In this document: positions 53,901 to 64,000 of the stretch, one piece after another
How the letters are laid out: each line of letters starts with the position of its first letter
Numbering within the stretch: position 1 is the stretch's first letter
Origin: Acestrorhynchus altus
Lineage: Eukaryota; Chordata; Actinopteri; Characiformes; Acestrorhynchidae
Reading direction: 5' to 3'
DNA length: 64,000 nucleotides
NCBI GenBank assembly: GCA_034509495.1
Contig: CM067505.1
Location: 6,520,594 to 6,584,593 of the forward strand
Translations under genes and position numbers: made by a program
The notes under the pieces: generated by a model
The model's database searches: none
Told to the model about the DNA's origin: nothing
What the model saw: only the letters and a program-made list of their open reading frames with translations

Positions 53901-56900
53901 GGCTTGAATGGAAGCTTGAAGCCTGCTGAGATATAAAGGATGAGAGGGAAGTGAATGCTTTGAATTAGGACTATAATTCATCAATCTAGTTATAAACAGG
54001 TGCATCTCAATAAATTAGAATATATATGACCAATTTAAAAAATGATTATTAATACATAGATTATAGTCTACTGAAAAGTACGTATAGTATATGCACTCTA
54101 TAGTGGGTTGAGGCTCCTTTTGCATGAATTACTGCTTCAATGTGGCCTGGCATGGAGGTGATCAGCCTGTTGCACTGTTCTGCATTGCTGGGTTTGGTAT
54201 CTCTCATCTTCCTCTTGACAATACCCCATAGATTCTCTAGGTCAGTTTGCTGGCCAGTCAAGCTCAGCCACACTATGATTATTATAACAAGTACTGAATA
54301 TTTTTAGCAGTGTGGACAGGTGCCAAGACCTGCTGGAAAATGAAATCTGCATCTCCAGCTGACAAAAGCAGAGGGAAAAATGAAATGCTCTAAAATGTGC
54401 TGGTAGATAGCTATGAAGACAATGGAATGCCAGCCCATTGTTTGATTTGCAGAGCCTTTCTGTATCAAATCAGACAGAAGCCCTTTTCATTTCTCTAACG
54501 TCTGTTGTAAGTTTTTTTTTTTTTTTTTTTTTTAATGAACATTGGTTCATTAGGCACAGATTCTAAAAGGTCACAGAGTGTTCTTGAACTACAATACATT
54601 GATAGTGCCCCAAACAAACCTGAGGTCTGCAGTGTTCAAGATGAAAAACTATTAACCCGTTAAAATCCCAGGCTTAGGGGCCTGGCACTATGATCCGAAG
54701 AGAGGGTTTGAATGCAGGCAGATTGGCAGATTCATTAGAGTAAGTATGAAACATGTTTGTTGCAGTTTCTCTCACATTCCTACACTTGTTTCCCAATTTT
54801 CAAAGATATCCTATGGTGGTGACTGAAGTTTTAAAGAAGAAGACATTTAGAGAGGGTGATCCAATGCCTTTACCTCTAAATTTCCTTTGGCTGCATATCA
54901 TATCTCTGCTGATATAAAGCCCTAAATAATGAACATATGAATATGACTTATTTTGCTTTGACTATCCACTGTATGAAAGTGGATTAGATCAGAAATGCTT
55001 CCTGAAAAATGAAGACCTGAACTGTAATTGGTCTCTGACCGTTTCACAGAACTGTAGTAGGAAGCAGTAACTTAGTCAAAGGTTCAGACCTGGCTTGTAT
55101 GTGGCTCCCTTGTCGCTCAGTAGAGTGGCCTTCATTAAGGACAGCTGTCGCACGGGTCCAGTCAGAGAACGTTCTTCCAGTAGATTTGGCAGACTCATAC
55201 CCAGTCTCTTACTCACTTGGTTTTCCAGGGTTGTGTACTTGCGCGCCATCTCCTTCATGGTGGGCCTCCGTGGAGCATCAGACATGGCCCTCATTCTGGA
55301 GAACAGAGAGTCTTATCACAGAATCTGGGCTGTGTAGCAGTAGAATAGTAGACACTAGTAGTAAGAACTTCCTTTCCAAACTTTTAAGCATCCAAAAAAG
55401 TAGTGGCATTGTTTGAGTACTGAATGCAGATCAGAAAGGGAAATGGAAGGTTAGGAAAAAAGAAGAAAGGCAGTAGAGTAATGGAGAGCTATAGTGAGTT
55501 GAACAGCACTATTGTATAGAACCAGTTTACCTGTAAGATTCTGACCGAGTATTTATCTCCATGCGCGTGAAGGCATCCATCTTCCTATTCAAACGTTCCC
55601 TCAGGAAAGAATGGAACATGTGAGTGTCTAATACCTACAAACATAAAAGGTAAAGAAGACACACATTTATCCATTACTGTTAGATACATTTTAATGTTAA
55701 TACACAGTAAAATGTCTTTCATAATAATCTGATCTCAGTAAATGATGGAATGATCTTTATTTCCCTCTTCTGAGCAACTGTAGAGACTGCTGTGCTGAAA
55801 ATCCCAGAACATCAACAGTTCTAGAAATACTCAAACCAGCCCCTCTGGCACCAACAATCACGCCACCCTCAGAATCAGTGAGATCACATTTCTTCCTGCA
55901 TTCTGATGGTTGATGTGGGTATTAGCTGAAGCTGCTGGCCCAACATGATTTTTTGCACGGAACTACTGCAACGTAGCAGACATGTGCGTATGTTCAAAAC
56001 ACACAGGAGAGATAAGATCTGAAACAGGCCTGCAGGTCAGGCTTCAGCTTCTTTTTGTTTGCCATTCCACCTTAAATTATGTGCCTCTAAGCAACTGCTT
56101 CAGGTCGAATGGAAAACTTGAATGAGCTAATAGTTTCTACTGTGGATACCATGTGATTAAATAATTAAAATTAAGTTGAGAGAAAATACTGATAACACTT
56201 GTTGCATTGTCATCAGAAAGCTGAATTTAAAATGTTGAGAAAGGATTTTGGGATGTCTTTACCTTCTGGTAAAACAGGTGATCAGCTGGTTCCTGGGCCC
56301 TGAGGAACTCCTCACTGTTAAAAACTCTGTGCTCAAAGTTCAAGTGTTCATGGACGTCTCTAAAGTCAGAGGGAAATACACAAGACCAGACAAAAATAAT
56401 TCAGCCCGGAGGTGGAGAAGGAAATCTGAATTCCAAACAAATGACTCCTGCAAATCTTATAACAAACAACAGTGGTTCTTTTGTTATTTAATGCCCATTC
56501 TTGTCTGCACTCACACTGAAAATGAAAGTGAGCAGAAAGGAAATCTGATCTGCTATGAAGCTTTGAAAAGACCAACCTGAAGATGTTGACAATGAGCTCG
56601 AGGGTGATGTTGAGTATTTCAGAGTTGAGCTTGCGCTGCCACTGCCTCCTATGTGCCCGAAGATCGCTCAAGTCTGAGCAGCTGCCATGCCGACACATCT
56701 CCAGGTCATAATGTATCTGTAGTCCCTCTACTCTACATGGAACAAATATACAAACATATACACAATAATCACTCTACCCATTCAGCTGCTTCATTATTCC
56801 ATCCATTTTGATGTTTATAATTCTAATGCTGTTAATCTGTGAAACAGAAACAAGAAAAGCTTATCTTGCTGTACTTACCGCCTTTTAAAACACTCAGTGG

Positions 56901-59900
56901 CAATCAGCGGAATGTCTGGCAGTTCTGTATCGCAGGAAGACGAGACTGTTCCATCATCAATGTCTACCAGGATCAAGTCCTCTGTCTCCTGACAAGATAA
57001 AAGGAGCAACATTACCAACCTGAAAAATGTGCATCTAAAATGATCTGGACAATGCAACTTCCTCAGGTCACTCTCAAACAGTAATGTATGGATGCCCAGT
57101 TGATGGTTCCATTAAAACTTACTGAAGCCACTTCCTCCAGGTGGTGGAGGTGACAGCCCATGAGGTAGGCAGTGGGAGCCATGAGGAAGTCCAACATCTG
57201 GCGAGAGAGGACAGGCACAAAGGGGTGCTGCCAGCGCAATGGGTGAATAAAGAACATGAAGCATTCAGCCACCAGCGTGAGAATGGCCCAGTCTGAAGAA
57301 AATAACACCACCCTCTGCTCTGTCAGAATACTGCAGATTATCTAGAAACACAGGCAAGTCGTAGCATTAAGAGATCAGGTTCAATGGACATTGAATTTGA
57401 TATTTTCTACTGGTCCTTATTTGGGTTCAGCACAGCACTGGGAAAGTTTAGACATGAAGCAACACAAAATACTGTATTTTATATACCCTTGGATTTTAGA
57501 CCATTGAAGCGCCAATGGTGAATTGCCACTGGAAATGGTTTCTGGTTTGGTTTTAGGATTAACCTGGGTCAGGAAAACTGGGCCATAAATGTTCAGCACC
57601 CAGCTTTGGGAACAAACCTGCAAGATTTGCTCAGGTCTAAAGCACAGGAAGGGCAGATGAAGGTCCAAGTCCACAGCAGGCCGGTCCAGATCTTCTCTAG
57701 AGGGGAGCACGATCTCCAGGGGTTTAAGGTTGAATGCCTATAAGGATAAAAAGCCCAAGCCCAATTTCATAACCTCAAAGAGAACTGAGAGGACACTGAG
57801 ATTGAGGGAATTTAACATGCACGAATCATTCCACTCAAGCCACTCACCACTTGCAGCTGTCCAGGTGGTGGGATGGGTACCAGTGCAAGTTTGGCAGAAA
57901 ACTCCTTCACTTGTTCCTCAAAGTCAACCATCCGACAGGTCTTCAGCTGAACCAAGAAACTGAGAGTGTTGAGATGAGAGATTATATCTACAGTAGTACC
58001 TTTGCTGTGTGCTTACACTGTATTTACCAGGCCTAATGAGTTTTATTTAACACTAAAAAGTAAAATATCATTAGATATGGTGGAGATACTCACGAGGACA
58101 GGCAGTCTCGGAGAGCGTTGTAGTATGGGTATTTAGAGATGACACAGATGGCATAGGCTGTGTATAGCCGCGGAGATTTGGAAGAGCGGTGGCCATTCTG
58201 ATTTGCTATGCTGTCGAGGGAAAACTAAAACATAGCCAAAATGAATCAATGATTACCAGAATGGAATTTTATAATATGTAACGTATCTTACATTAAAGGT
58301 GCTTTGGAATACACGTAATGACTATTTTAAGTTGTTCTTTATTGTGTGAACAGTTTTTCAAGCCCATTTACAACCCTGTTGTTTGGCCTGATCGTATAAT
58401 ATCTTTCTAAGAACATTCTTAAATTTGTTCTTGAAAAAAGTGCTAAAAATGTCAGATGTTTTGTTAAACCAGAGCAATGGTCACAGTTCTGTTCTTATGG
58501 TGAATGATTCCATTGTCCTTGTTTGGTGAATGTCAGAATCTTTGTGAAACTGTGGGTTTGGGGTTTAATAAGATTTTTTTTTCTTTGGGAAAGTAAATAA
58601 AGCACATTATCTCCATCTTTTAGAGTGGGCTTGTGTTAAAAATGTGAACTCTGCTTTGATTGGCTGATATTCTTCACCGAGATGGCTAACAGGATGCCCA
58701 AAGAACAGCATCCCATACCATAGTAAAACTTTTAGCACTGAAACAACGGCTTTTTTGATGACTCCCAAGGACGTGCCTCCTCAGTTATCTAGTGTGTCTA
58801 GTCAATACAGTGTGCTGATGAGACGCTTCTGCTAGTTTGTTTTCAAATTTTGTTGGCTCAAGTCAAGACTGTGACAGGCTGGGGGTTTCTGGAATCAGCC
58901 TGTTTTGACTTACATGGATTTTGCTTTTGAAGGAGAACACATTTGAGGTTCATGTACAGTCAGTTCCACATACCAAACTTAGGTATATCTGTGTTTTAAA
59001 CAAATCCTGACATATGAAACCTAGAAATCAGCGTGTAACTGCCTACAAAGCGCAGATCTCAGGTTCCGACAATTTAACAAAAATTTCACTTGTTTTCAAA
59101 TGTTCTATTATTTTTTCCTAGCATTTGTCACAATTTAATTTTGAAATAAAACTAAAAATGATTTGTTTTTCATTTTTAACGTCAGTATTCTCTCCATAAT
59201 CAAAATGTAAATGAGAGTTAACAGTTGCCATTGGGTTTTTATATCCCATCATTGGGAATTAAACGCTGAACATATTAAAGTTCCTGTTTTGGAGACAGGA
59301 GTTGTTGGCCCTGCATTAATGGTTCCGTCATACTCTATTCACATTCTCACCTGTAAGGACTTGTAATACTGAACCACAACTCCATGCGTCTGGTTGCCAA
59401 AGACGTCCGTGAAAACAAGAAAGTGAAAAGAATCCTGTTGACTCTCCGTGGCTACCCTCAGCCCACCTAACCAAAGAGAAGTGAAAAATTGCCATCACCA
59501 GTATACATTCTAGAACAGTGTACACTGCATTTCCATGTGTCATTACCTGGGAAACAGAGCTGCGGTAGGGCAATAAGGTCAATGTTTTTAGGAACACTGG
59601 GATCATCTCTGCTGATGCTGGAATTGAGGGTTTTGGTTGCATTGCTGGAGGACACAGCAGATCTCTCCTTTTTCTTCAAGAAGGAGCGTCTTCTCTGGCA
59701 CCTGCTGAATGCTGGCGCAGGGCCGTGCCCGTCGGTTTGACTTTCCTTAAACACGAATGGTGGTGCGTGGACCTGCAACACTTCAGCCTCTAAAAGCGGG
59801 AGGTCTTTCTCTGTACTCTGAAGCTGAGCCTGACGAATAGAGAATTTGAGAGAGCAATAATATGTTTTAGTGTGATTACTGTACATGATTTGTTCCCTAA

Positions 59901-60966
59901 ATTTCATTTAGTAAATCAGTGAAACATTGCGATAATTCCACTCGGAAGAGAAGAGTTCCTAAGGAACAAAGTTTGATATAAAGTTACATTAATCTGCTGG
60001 TAAAACTTAAACAGACTCTTTTGATTACTTTATTATAAAGCAGAGGTTTAGTGACTTATGATTCTCTTACATGCAAATTACCAGCAGAAACTCAGTCATA
60101 CAAATCAGAGATGGGCCCTTGAGTTATTGACTCGGGTCTGTGTCGCACTTAATTTTCATACAAATAAACGTCAGCCTTGATTTGCAACTCGTCCATAATG
60201 ACTCATAACTTGACTCAGACTTGTGAATGAGTTGTTCCATTCATTCCAGGCACAGTGTATGAAAGTTAAAGAAAGTTCTCTGATTTGGAACGCAGCCCCT
60301 TAAAACAAAGCAGCACAGCATGGCTTCACTGGGAGCACCATACGCCTCAGCCCTCGACTAAAAAAGCTGAAAATGCTGAGATTGGTCACAGCAAACCACA
60401 TCAAATTTCATAAGGTATCTGAAACACACTCAAACAGGGTTTGAACAGTTTGAGGCAAAATGCTTGCCTTTGGCTTTATATTGAGAACACAGGCAGACCA
60501 CTAACTGTTTGGAGATGTGAGCATTCTTTAGAAAAGCTTTCAAATCCATGATCTCTCTGTGTGGAAATGAGTTTAACGCTTTGGAATTTTGGAATTTCAA
60601 AAAGCCTGGAATCATTCTGGGATCAACTCCTAGTTCTACATTTCACCAGTTTGGTCTGTACTGTAATAATGCAGAAATATGACCTGGTAAAATGATAAAA
60701 ACATAAAAGCATTACATTTCTCAGAATTACATTTCACATTTTTTTCACCACCATCAATAAATTTGTGGAATCTAAAAACATTAAAACAGAGGGCAAACAA
60801 CTAATTGACAAACAACTAATTGACAAACAACTAATTGACAAACGACTAATTCAAATGGCAAACCCTGCAACACATACAATACCTGGTAAAAATCTCGGAT
60901 ATTCTCACTTGACGCTCCAACAACCACGCATGCCTCCAGCAGCCCCGCTGGGATATTGACCGCCAT
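38369..60966 (-). CDS. dennd3: DENN domain-containing protein 3, complete, 23 coding exons
   Basis: Guanine-nucleotide exchange factor for RAB12, linked in mammals to endosome and autophagy traffic. Exons in transcript order: 60966-60883, 59829-59547, 59466-59351, 58224-58094, 57959-57848, 57737-57618, 57341-57123, 56988-56879, 56732-56577, 56359-56263, 55634-55531, 55295-55090, 53922-53398, 47950-47691, 46271-46101, 44946-44817, 44664-44557, 42827-42685, 41396-41236, 40845-40706, 39699-39581, 39297-39160, 38566-38369. All introns are GT..AG. The CDS is 3831 bases, 1276 residues, with no frame break, and collinear with human DENND3. Order: tripartite DENN module (about 1-510), linker (511-580), TPR-like region (580-755), PH-like domain (about 785-895), WD40 region (about 970-1276). 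I chose ATG 60966 because MAVNIPAGLLEACVVVGA is a typical uDENN opening; a TTG six codons upstream is in frame but is not a likely start. Introns carry several Tc1 remnants. Paralogue dennd3a/b status cannot be told. Confidence 0.96.
38800..38892 (-). repeat. intronic repeat copy A (dennd3 intron 22)
   Basis: The plus strand reads CAACAATCAGCAGCCATGGG then TTCCTCTATGCAGCAGCCTA. It is related to two blocks in intron 20 (39957-40050 and 40285-40390). Function unknown. Confidence 0.6.
39320..39355. repeat. (CA)n microsatellite in dennd3 intron 21
   Basis: Uninterrupted CA, beginning about 22 bases upstream of the exon 22 acceptor on the minus strand. There it reads (TG)n near the polypyrimidine tract. 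Confidence 0.95.
39957..40050 (-). repeat. intronic repeat copy B (dennd3 intron 20)
   Basis: The plus strand reads CTCCTCTATGCAGCTGCCTA then ACAGCTGAAAATGACATAAC and TGATGTCCACAAAGCAGAAG. Aligns without large gaps with copy C about 330 bases away. Similarity extends outward (GGTGATGCAA in both). Confidence 0.65.
40285..40390 (-). repeat. intronic repeat copy C (dennd3 intron 20)
   Basis: The plus strand reads CAATCAGCAGCCATGGGCTC then CACTGAAAATGAAATAACAG and ATGTCCACCAAGCAGGACTG. Same order of blocks as copies A and B. Confidence 0.65.
43325..43450. mobile_element. short repeat fragment in dennd3 intron 17
   Basis: ACAAAATCAAGGGTATTAAA followed by TTTTGGTGGAGTAATTGTCT parallels the sequence at about 5570-5640, so this is a truncated copy of the same interspersed repeat. 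Confidence 0.5.
44140..44520 (+). mobile_element. Tc1-like fragment in dennd3 intron 17
   Basis: The plus strand reads NSVLIVKHGGGNIMIWICG, matching the transposase block that normally reads xPTVKHGGGSVMVWGCF. Upstream bases (AGAGGAAATTGGTTCAGATAG near 44261) fit the N-terminal part of the same family. Opposite in sense to dennd3. Both ends are missing. Confidence 0.75.
45035..46030 (-). mobile_element. Tc1-like transposon in dennd3 intron 15, deleted
   Basis: The minus strand carries transposase pieces: FGLKHHVWRKPDTAYHPAH, GGGSIILCGCFSAAGTRS and FTFQQDNDPKHTAKITKLV, then the terminal SYSKRLEAVVAAKGASTKY. The stretch that should hold the third catalytic acidic residue (the PDLNPIE..W motif) is deleted between DPKHTA and KLVASY. 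The nucleotide sequence (for example CTTTGCTCAATACTTTGTTG near 45195) matches a Tc1 family I know to be very common in fish genomes. Inserted in the same strand sense as dennd3. Confidence 0.85.
46101..47950 (-). CDS. dennd3: dennd3 exons 14-15: PH-like (PHenn) domain
   Basis: Exon 14 (47950-47691) encodes QQKQVDPEVFRFFYTIW, then the first PH-like strands (CVYKLSSSVKTNHGVGKIAI, RRLFLLTEGRPGYVEV). Exon 15 (46271-46101) encodes LLLRIPSLKIKTSRRRETFE and the closing helix ECDLWHLMIKEMWAGRKMAD. In mammals the corresponding domain has been reported to bind actin and to be needed for autophagy; that role here is inference. The 1.4-kb intron between the two exons is almost filled by a Tc1 element, and a second Tc1 lies just past exon 15. 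Confidence 0.9.
46300..47425 (-). mobile_element. Tc1-like transposon in dennd3 intron 14, decayed
   Basis: The minus strand reads MKVLKWPSQNPDLNLIEMLW then LDLKQAVHAQKLSNMAELKR, the third catalytic motif and C-terminal part of a Tc1 transposase; the rest upstream to about 47425 is broken by frameshifts and indels. Plus-strand words such as CTGCTGCAGAACCCAAG and GGATAACAGCTCTCACCGTGG belong to a common fish Tc1 family. It fills nearly the whole intron between exons 14 and 15. Confidence 0.85.
48185..48890. mobile_element. non-autonomous Tc1/mariner-like element in dennd3 intron 13
   Basis: AAGTAAGTGAACTCTTTG near 48186 and its reverse-type end CTCACTTACTTTTTCTAG near 48820 suggest inverted ends, with a second internal AAAAAGTAAGTGAACC near 48379. 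No transposase is readable. It resembles a known fish family with AAGTATGTGAACC ends. Confidence 0.55.
50156..50330. mobile_element. hAT-type MITE with perfect 8-bp target duplication
   Basis: Left end CAGTGTTTCTCAAC and right end GTTGAGAAGCACAG are inverted with two mismatches. ATCTAACC occurs directly on both sides (50148-50155 and 50331-50338), the 8-base duplication expected of hAT elements. 175 bases, non-coding, in dennd3 intron 13. Confidence 0.85.
53005..53330 (+). mobile_element. Tc1-related interspersed repeat, copy 3 (dennd3 intron 13)
   Basis: Begins near TGTATGCCCAAATGTCTGTG (53012) and contains AATACTTTTGGATG and GTGATCATCCAACATTCGG, then CAATAAAATCCTCACAGCAA. Related to the copies at 1.15-1.50 and 5.57-5.89 kb. 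Ends about 70 bases before exon 13. Confidence 0.65.
53398..55295 (-). CDS. dennd3: dennd3 exons 12-13: linker and TPR-like region
   Basis: Exon 12 (residues about 511-579) is a basic, Ser/Thr-rich linker. It holds KRLGMSLPNLLEE, with Ser545 in an R-x-x-S-x-P setting like a 14-3-3 site. The matching human segment carries serines phosphorylated by ULK kinases to switch on exchange activity; the equivalence is my inference from alignment by memory. Exon 13 (525 bases, the longest) opens with FKLPFKPFKTFKLPEFPPPL. It then has a helical stretch resembling a tetratricopeptide repeat (SLLARYYYLRGLVNSVAG, LDALGDFQNLYRTDTDIFP) and ends VQESGIVKDLDTIRRLFDAL. Both exons are intact. Confidence 0.9.
53990..54430 (-). 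mobile_element. Tc1-like fragment in dennd3 intron 12
   Basis: The minus strand reads TDLENLWGIVKRKMRDTKPS, then NRLITSMPGHIEAVIHAKG and STHY, the C-terminus of a Tc1 transposase; the catalytic PxE is altered. The end near 53998 (CAGGTGCATCTCAATAAATT) is a terminal repeat I know from abundant fish elements. Confidence 0.8.
55531..60966 (-). CDS. dennd3: dennd3 exons 1-11: tripartite DENN (RAB12 GEF) module
   Basis: Residues 1 to about 510. The uDENN strand LLEACVVVGA is in exon 1. Exon 2 has a basic insert (RCQRRRSFLKKKE) and ends IDLIALPQLCFPG. Exon 3 continues into FHFLVFTDVFGNQTHGVVV, and exon 4 supplies YAICVISKYPYYNALRDCL. The cDENN core (exons 5-7) contains DLDLHLPFLCFRPEQILQ, LFSSDWAILTLVAECF and QHPFVPVLSRQMLDFLMAPT. 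The dDENN part follows in exons 8-11 (DLILVDIDDGTV, HRRQWQRKLN, HMFHSFLRERLNRKMDAF). By family knowledge this module binds RAB12 and promotes GDP release. Intron 3 (59350-58225) is the longest in this part. Donors of exons 6 (GTTTGT) and 9 (GTTGGT) are weak but legitimate. Confidence 0.93.
55765..55945. mobile_element. common fish interspersed repeat in dennd3 intron 10
   Basis: Words such as CTGAAAATCCCAGAACATCA, CAAACCAGCCCCTCTGGCAC and ACAATCACGCCACCCTCAGA match a repeat I recognise from many teleost genomes, probably a non-autonomous DNA element. No coding capacity. Confidence 0.55.
60794..60853. repeat. 15-base minisatellite, four copies, in dennd3 intron 1
   Basis: The unit CAAACAACTAATTGA occurs three times exactly and a fourth time with two changes. 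It lies 29 bases beyond the exon 1 donor. Because 15 is a multiple of three, the exon 1 frame stays open through it (LVVCQ repeated on the minus strand) before stopping. Confidence 0.9.
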
Positions 60967-61142
60967 CAAAAGCAGCACGGTCAAGCTTTAGACCAGGTTC
61001 CTCTAGATCACGTATAAAAAGCTGCAGATCTCAAGCTGGTTTTCAAACACTGACGACTAACTTTTACTCCAGGACTGCTTTCTTCTGGATCTTGACCATC
61101 CAGCGTGACCATGTGAAACTCGAGTATCAACCTCCCGTGGTC
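60967..61142 (-). other. dennd3: possible dennd3 5' leader with a 34-codon upstream ORF
   Basis: On the minus strand an acceptor-like TCTCTAAACAG precedes 61142. The sequence then runs without an obvious donor-acceptor pair to the start codon at 60966. It contains an ATG at 61112 that reads 34 codons to TGA at 61010-61008, out of the main reading frame's path and ending before the main start. If transcribed as one leader exon, this would be an upstream ORF. A real first exon and promoter farther upstream were not recognised. Confidence 0.35.
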
Positions 61143-61828
61143 CTGTTTAGAGACATGCAGTATGAGAGTGTTAAGGTCATTTAAAGCTTCTCAGGGTGGA
61201 GAGGAAGTTCTATGTGGTGAATATTATGCATACTTCCTAATTCTGGAAATAACACTCACACAACCACATATTTTCATGCTGAGTAACACACAGGTCTGAT
61301 ACAGATGTTTAATTTTCACAGCAGTTCAAGTGGCAAACCGCAAGCCAGAGGACAAATTGCATTAATGGGATTCAGGTCCAATAATTAATGAGATCAACTT
61401 CCAAACAAGATGATCAAATCAGTGGATTTTACAAAAATGTTGAAAGACAGGATGTTGTGCTCTGATGCCCTTCACACGCCCTTCAGATATGTAGCAGGTC
61501 TGAGGCCACAGTGAAAATATCACCATAAAGCATTGTGCAGAATTTCCCTGAACACAGAAATCCATTTGTGGTCAGGAATAGCACAGAGATCTGGTCATTT
61601 ATTCGGGTAGCTGGCACAGTCCGGGAGCTGTCATGTGTATCCTCTCGTGTACAGCATGGTTACCATAAAATTTTTTACTTTGATGTGACATTTGTCAAAA
61701 AAGGAGGGGATAGTCAGCCTCAATAAAACCATGTAAATTGGGTGAAAGTCACTGGGCAGGTCCACAAGCTATAACAGTTTTGTACTTAAAGTTTAGTGAA
61801 TAGCAATCTTTGGACGTTCATAGTGACT

Positions 61829-62190
61829 AGGGCTGGACAAAATGACAATATGAATCTTGATATGCTTTAGAGAAACTGATATAGACAATATTATAAAAAA
61901 CTTACATAATGTTAAAGTATCAGTAATTCATTGTGACACTAGAAACAGAGCACGCTGTTAATGTAAAGAGTAACCTTCAATGACAATGTTTCTACAGCAT
62001 AATCTGAACAAGACTGTACTCTGTACAGTCTTCATTCCACAAACCAAACTGTTTCCAAAAGACCAACTTGCTCTCTTTTTTGGAATTAAATCGTACACAG
62101 ATCCTAACCTGCATATGATATTACAAAGTGGACATTTTTCATATCTTGTATAAAATATATATCAATATTTACGATATATTGTCCAGCCCT
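61829..62190. mobile_element. MITE with AGGGCTGGACAA ends upstream of dennd3
   Basis: AGGGCTGGACAA (61829-61840) and TTGTCCAGCCCT (62179-62190) are exact inverted ends; subterminal ATAT-rich repeats follow. No coding capacity. Related ends occur at 28.4-28.7 kb and 7.68 kb. Confidence 0.75.
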
Positions 62191-64000
62191 AACGGAGACC
62201 TGATGACTAGACAATACTGGTAGTCAACTACTGTTACTTAACATTAACGTTTTACAAAATGTTAAAAATTATGCCCTTCCCAGGCTTTCATGGCCACTTT
62301 GAGACCTAAAGGTTATTCCAGAAACCATCAGAAACAGCCCTTCAGGAAGCCAAAGCTGAAGCATGGCACTTGATGGAAACCAGTGAGGTAGTACGAAGAT
62401 CCTGTAAGAGCTTATGGACCATAAAAGCCATGGAAGTCAACATTACGGTCTCTCATCTTGATCTAAAATCTGAGGAAGTGATTAAAAAATGTTTGAAAAG
62501 TTCTTGACCAATCGTTTATTGGTGAAAAAGTTCGCAGAGGGACCTCCCTTCTTGAGGAGAGAAAATGACTAATGCTAAATGATGATGGATGATGAATGTT
62601 AAACGCAAAAGTTTCACAATGTGGTCACTTGTGGACATCTTGCACGATCAGTTCACTCTTAAAATAAAGGTGATACAAAGGTACCAAGGAAGGACTTTTT
62701 TATGATGCAATTTCTTCACATTTAAATTGGTAAAGAACTTTTACACACTTAAAGGTTCTTCACACAACCATTGTCCAATGGCACTGCTCAAAAAGAGTGT
62801 AGAGTTAACTCAAACACCTGTCAAAGGCCAAGACGTGGGTGAGTGGACTTGACATCATGAACATTCAGCATGAGGTTAGCCATGATCTTCCTTCTGATGG
62901 TGAATTTGACGACTTTGCTCGAGGAAAATGTGGGAAAGTTAAAGTTCAAAGATATTTTTACAGGGAATAATCAGAAATACTGCTGGGTGAACAAGAACAG
63001 AAGCTGCCTCCTTAAGATGAATTAACTGAACTGCCGATGGTTTAAACTGGTAACTGTTTTAAATGGGAAATGTTGGTCTATTGAACATTGAACAGTCATG
63101 TTTCTCCTCTTCCAAGGAGGATATGAAGTTTCAAAAGCTCATTCAGTTCTGAGCATTCTTGTGAAAGTCTCCTTAGTGCACATTTTTAAGGCTATGTAAT
63201 AGCCAAGCCCTTCTTGAACTTTATCTCCAAATCCCACCCCAACATCTGGTTTCTATTAGCACACAGATGTCTCACTCACAGCAAGATTTCGTGCCTGGCT
63301 CTAGCTTACAGGGATCCACAGAGAACTGTGAGGCAGCACGGCAGGCTAGTCTCCTGTATGTAGGCTACGACTGAGGCTGAGGTAATGTGCGGGACAGAGA
63401 GTCTATTCATTCCTATGAGAAAAAGTTGTTATGCCACAGGATGGCAGGCTGAAAAATAAGGGTACGGTTCCCTGCATGTTTATGGGCGTAACTGGGTACA
63501 AATTAATGGAATGGAGCCTCTAGGCGCATAGAGTTGCAACATGAACACTACTGACCCATATATATATATATATATATATACAGTGGAGAATGAACCAGTT
63601 CAGTGAATAAAGGAGTCACACAGGGTTCTATTATGAGGCTTATGAAGTTGATGTTAATTATGACAGTAATGTTGTTATGACAGCAAACTTACATTTGAGA
63701 GTGCTTAAAGGATCTATGGATCTAAAAGACCCGTATGATGACATATCAAAATATCCTTATTTCTCAGAAATAAACGTTTGATGCAGTTTAAATTTTACTG
63801 CAAGGAAACTAAACAGAACTTGTTTTGCTTTTGTGAGAGCCTACAATAATTTCTCTTCTTGCCATAAATATTAAAGGAGTCTCAAATCCTCACAACAGAT
63901 CCAATTCACATAATGGTGTCATGAAAATGTTTGGCCAACCCAGTCAAAATTACTGTAACTGTACATTTTACTCACTTAAACATTCAAACTAAAAGGAATT
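62191..64000. other. no gene seen at the right edge
   Basis: AT-rich, with a (TA)n run near 63559-63580. No exon recognised. No CpG-rich promoter for dennd3 is visible here, so its true first exon may lie beyond the window. Confidence 0.55.

Overview
The window is nuclear DNA of a ray-finned fish, very probably a teleost. The evidence is spliced vertebrate genes with GT..AG introns, long (CA)n and (TA)n microsatellites, tRNA-derived SINE pieces and many decayed Tc1/mariner and hAT-like DNA transposon remnants. Several remnants match repeat families I know from teleost genomes. Nothing is prokaryotic or viral. A single unresolved base (n) at 28855 marks a scaffolded assembly.

Layout. From 1 to about 30.8 kb I see no convincing coding exon, only repeats in otherwise plain sequence. 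On the minus strand, 33.5-30.9 kb carries an alpha-tubulin gene whose luminal loop lacks the lysine normally acetylated at position 40. A short CpG-rich block at 37.26-37.64 kb looks like an unassigned promoter. On the minus strand from 60.97 to 38.37 kb lies a complete DENND3 gene (DENN domain-containing protein 3, a RAB12 exchange factor). I assembled it exon by exon: 23 coding exons, 3831 bases including the stop, 1276 residues, with every junction in frame. From 61.1 to 64 kb there is only a possible 5' leader exon and repeats.

The two genes share a strand, and tubulin lies downstream of the DENND3 3' end. I see no functional link beyond proximity. DENND3 introns have collected at least five Tc1-type remnants, and two of them crowd exon 15.

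The most striking non-genic structure is a perfect 720-base palindrome at 28856-29575, two 360-base arms meeting in an (AC)(AT)(GT) core. It directly abuts the n, so a fold-back assembly artefact is at least as likely as real biology. A second imperfect inverted repeat (arms about 150 bases) sits in a dead Tc1 copy at 25.46-25.82 kb. I found no evidence of an undescribed biological system.
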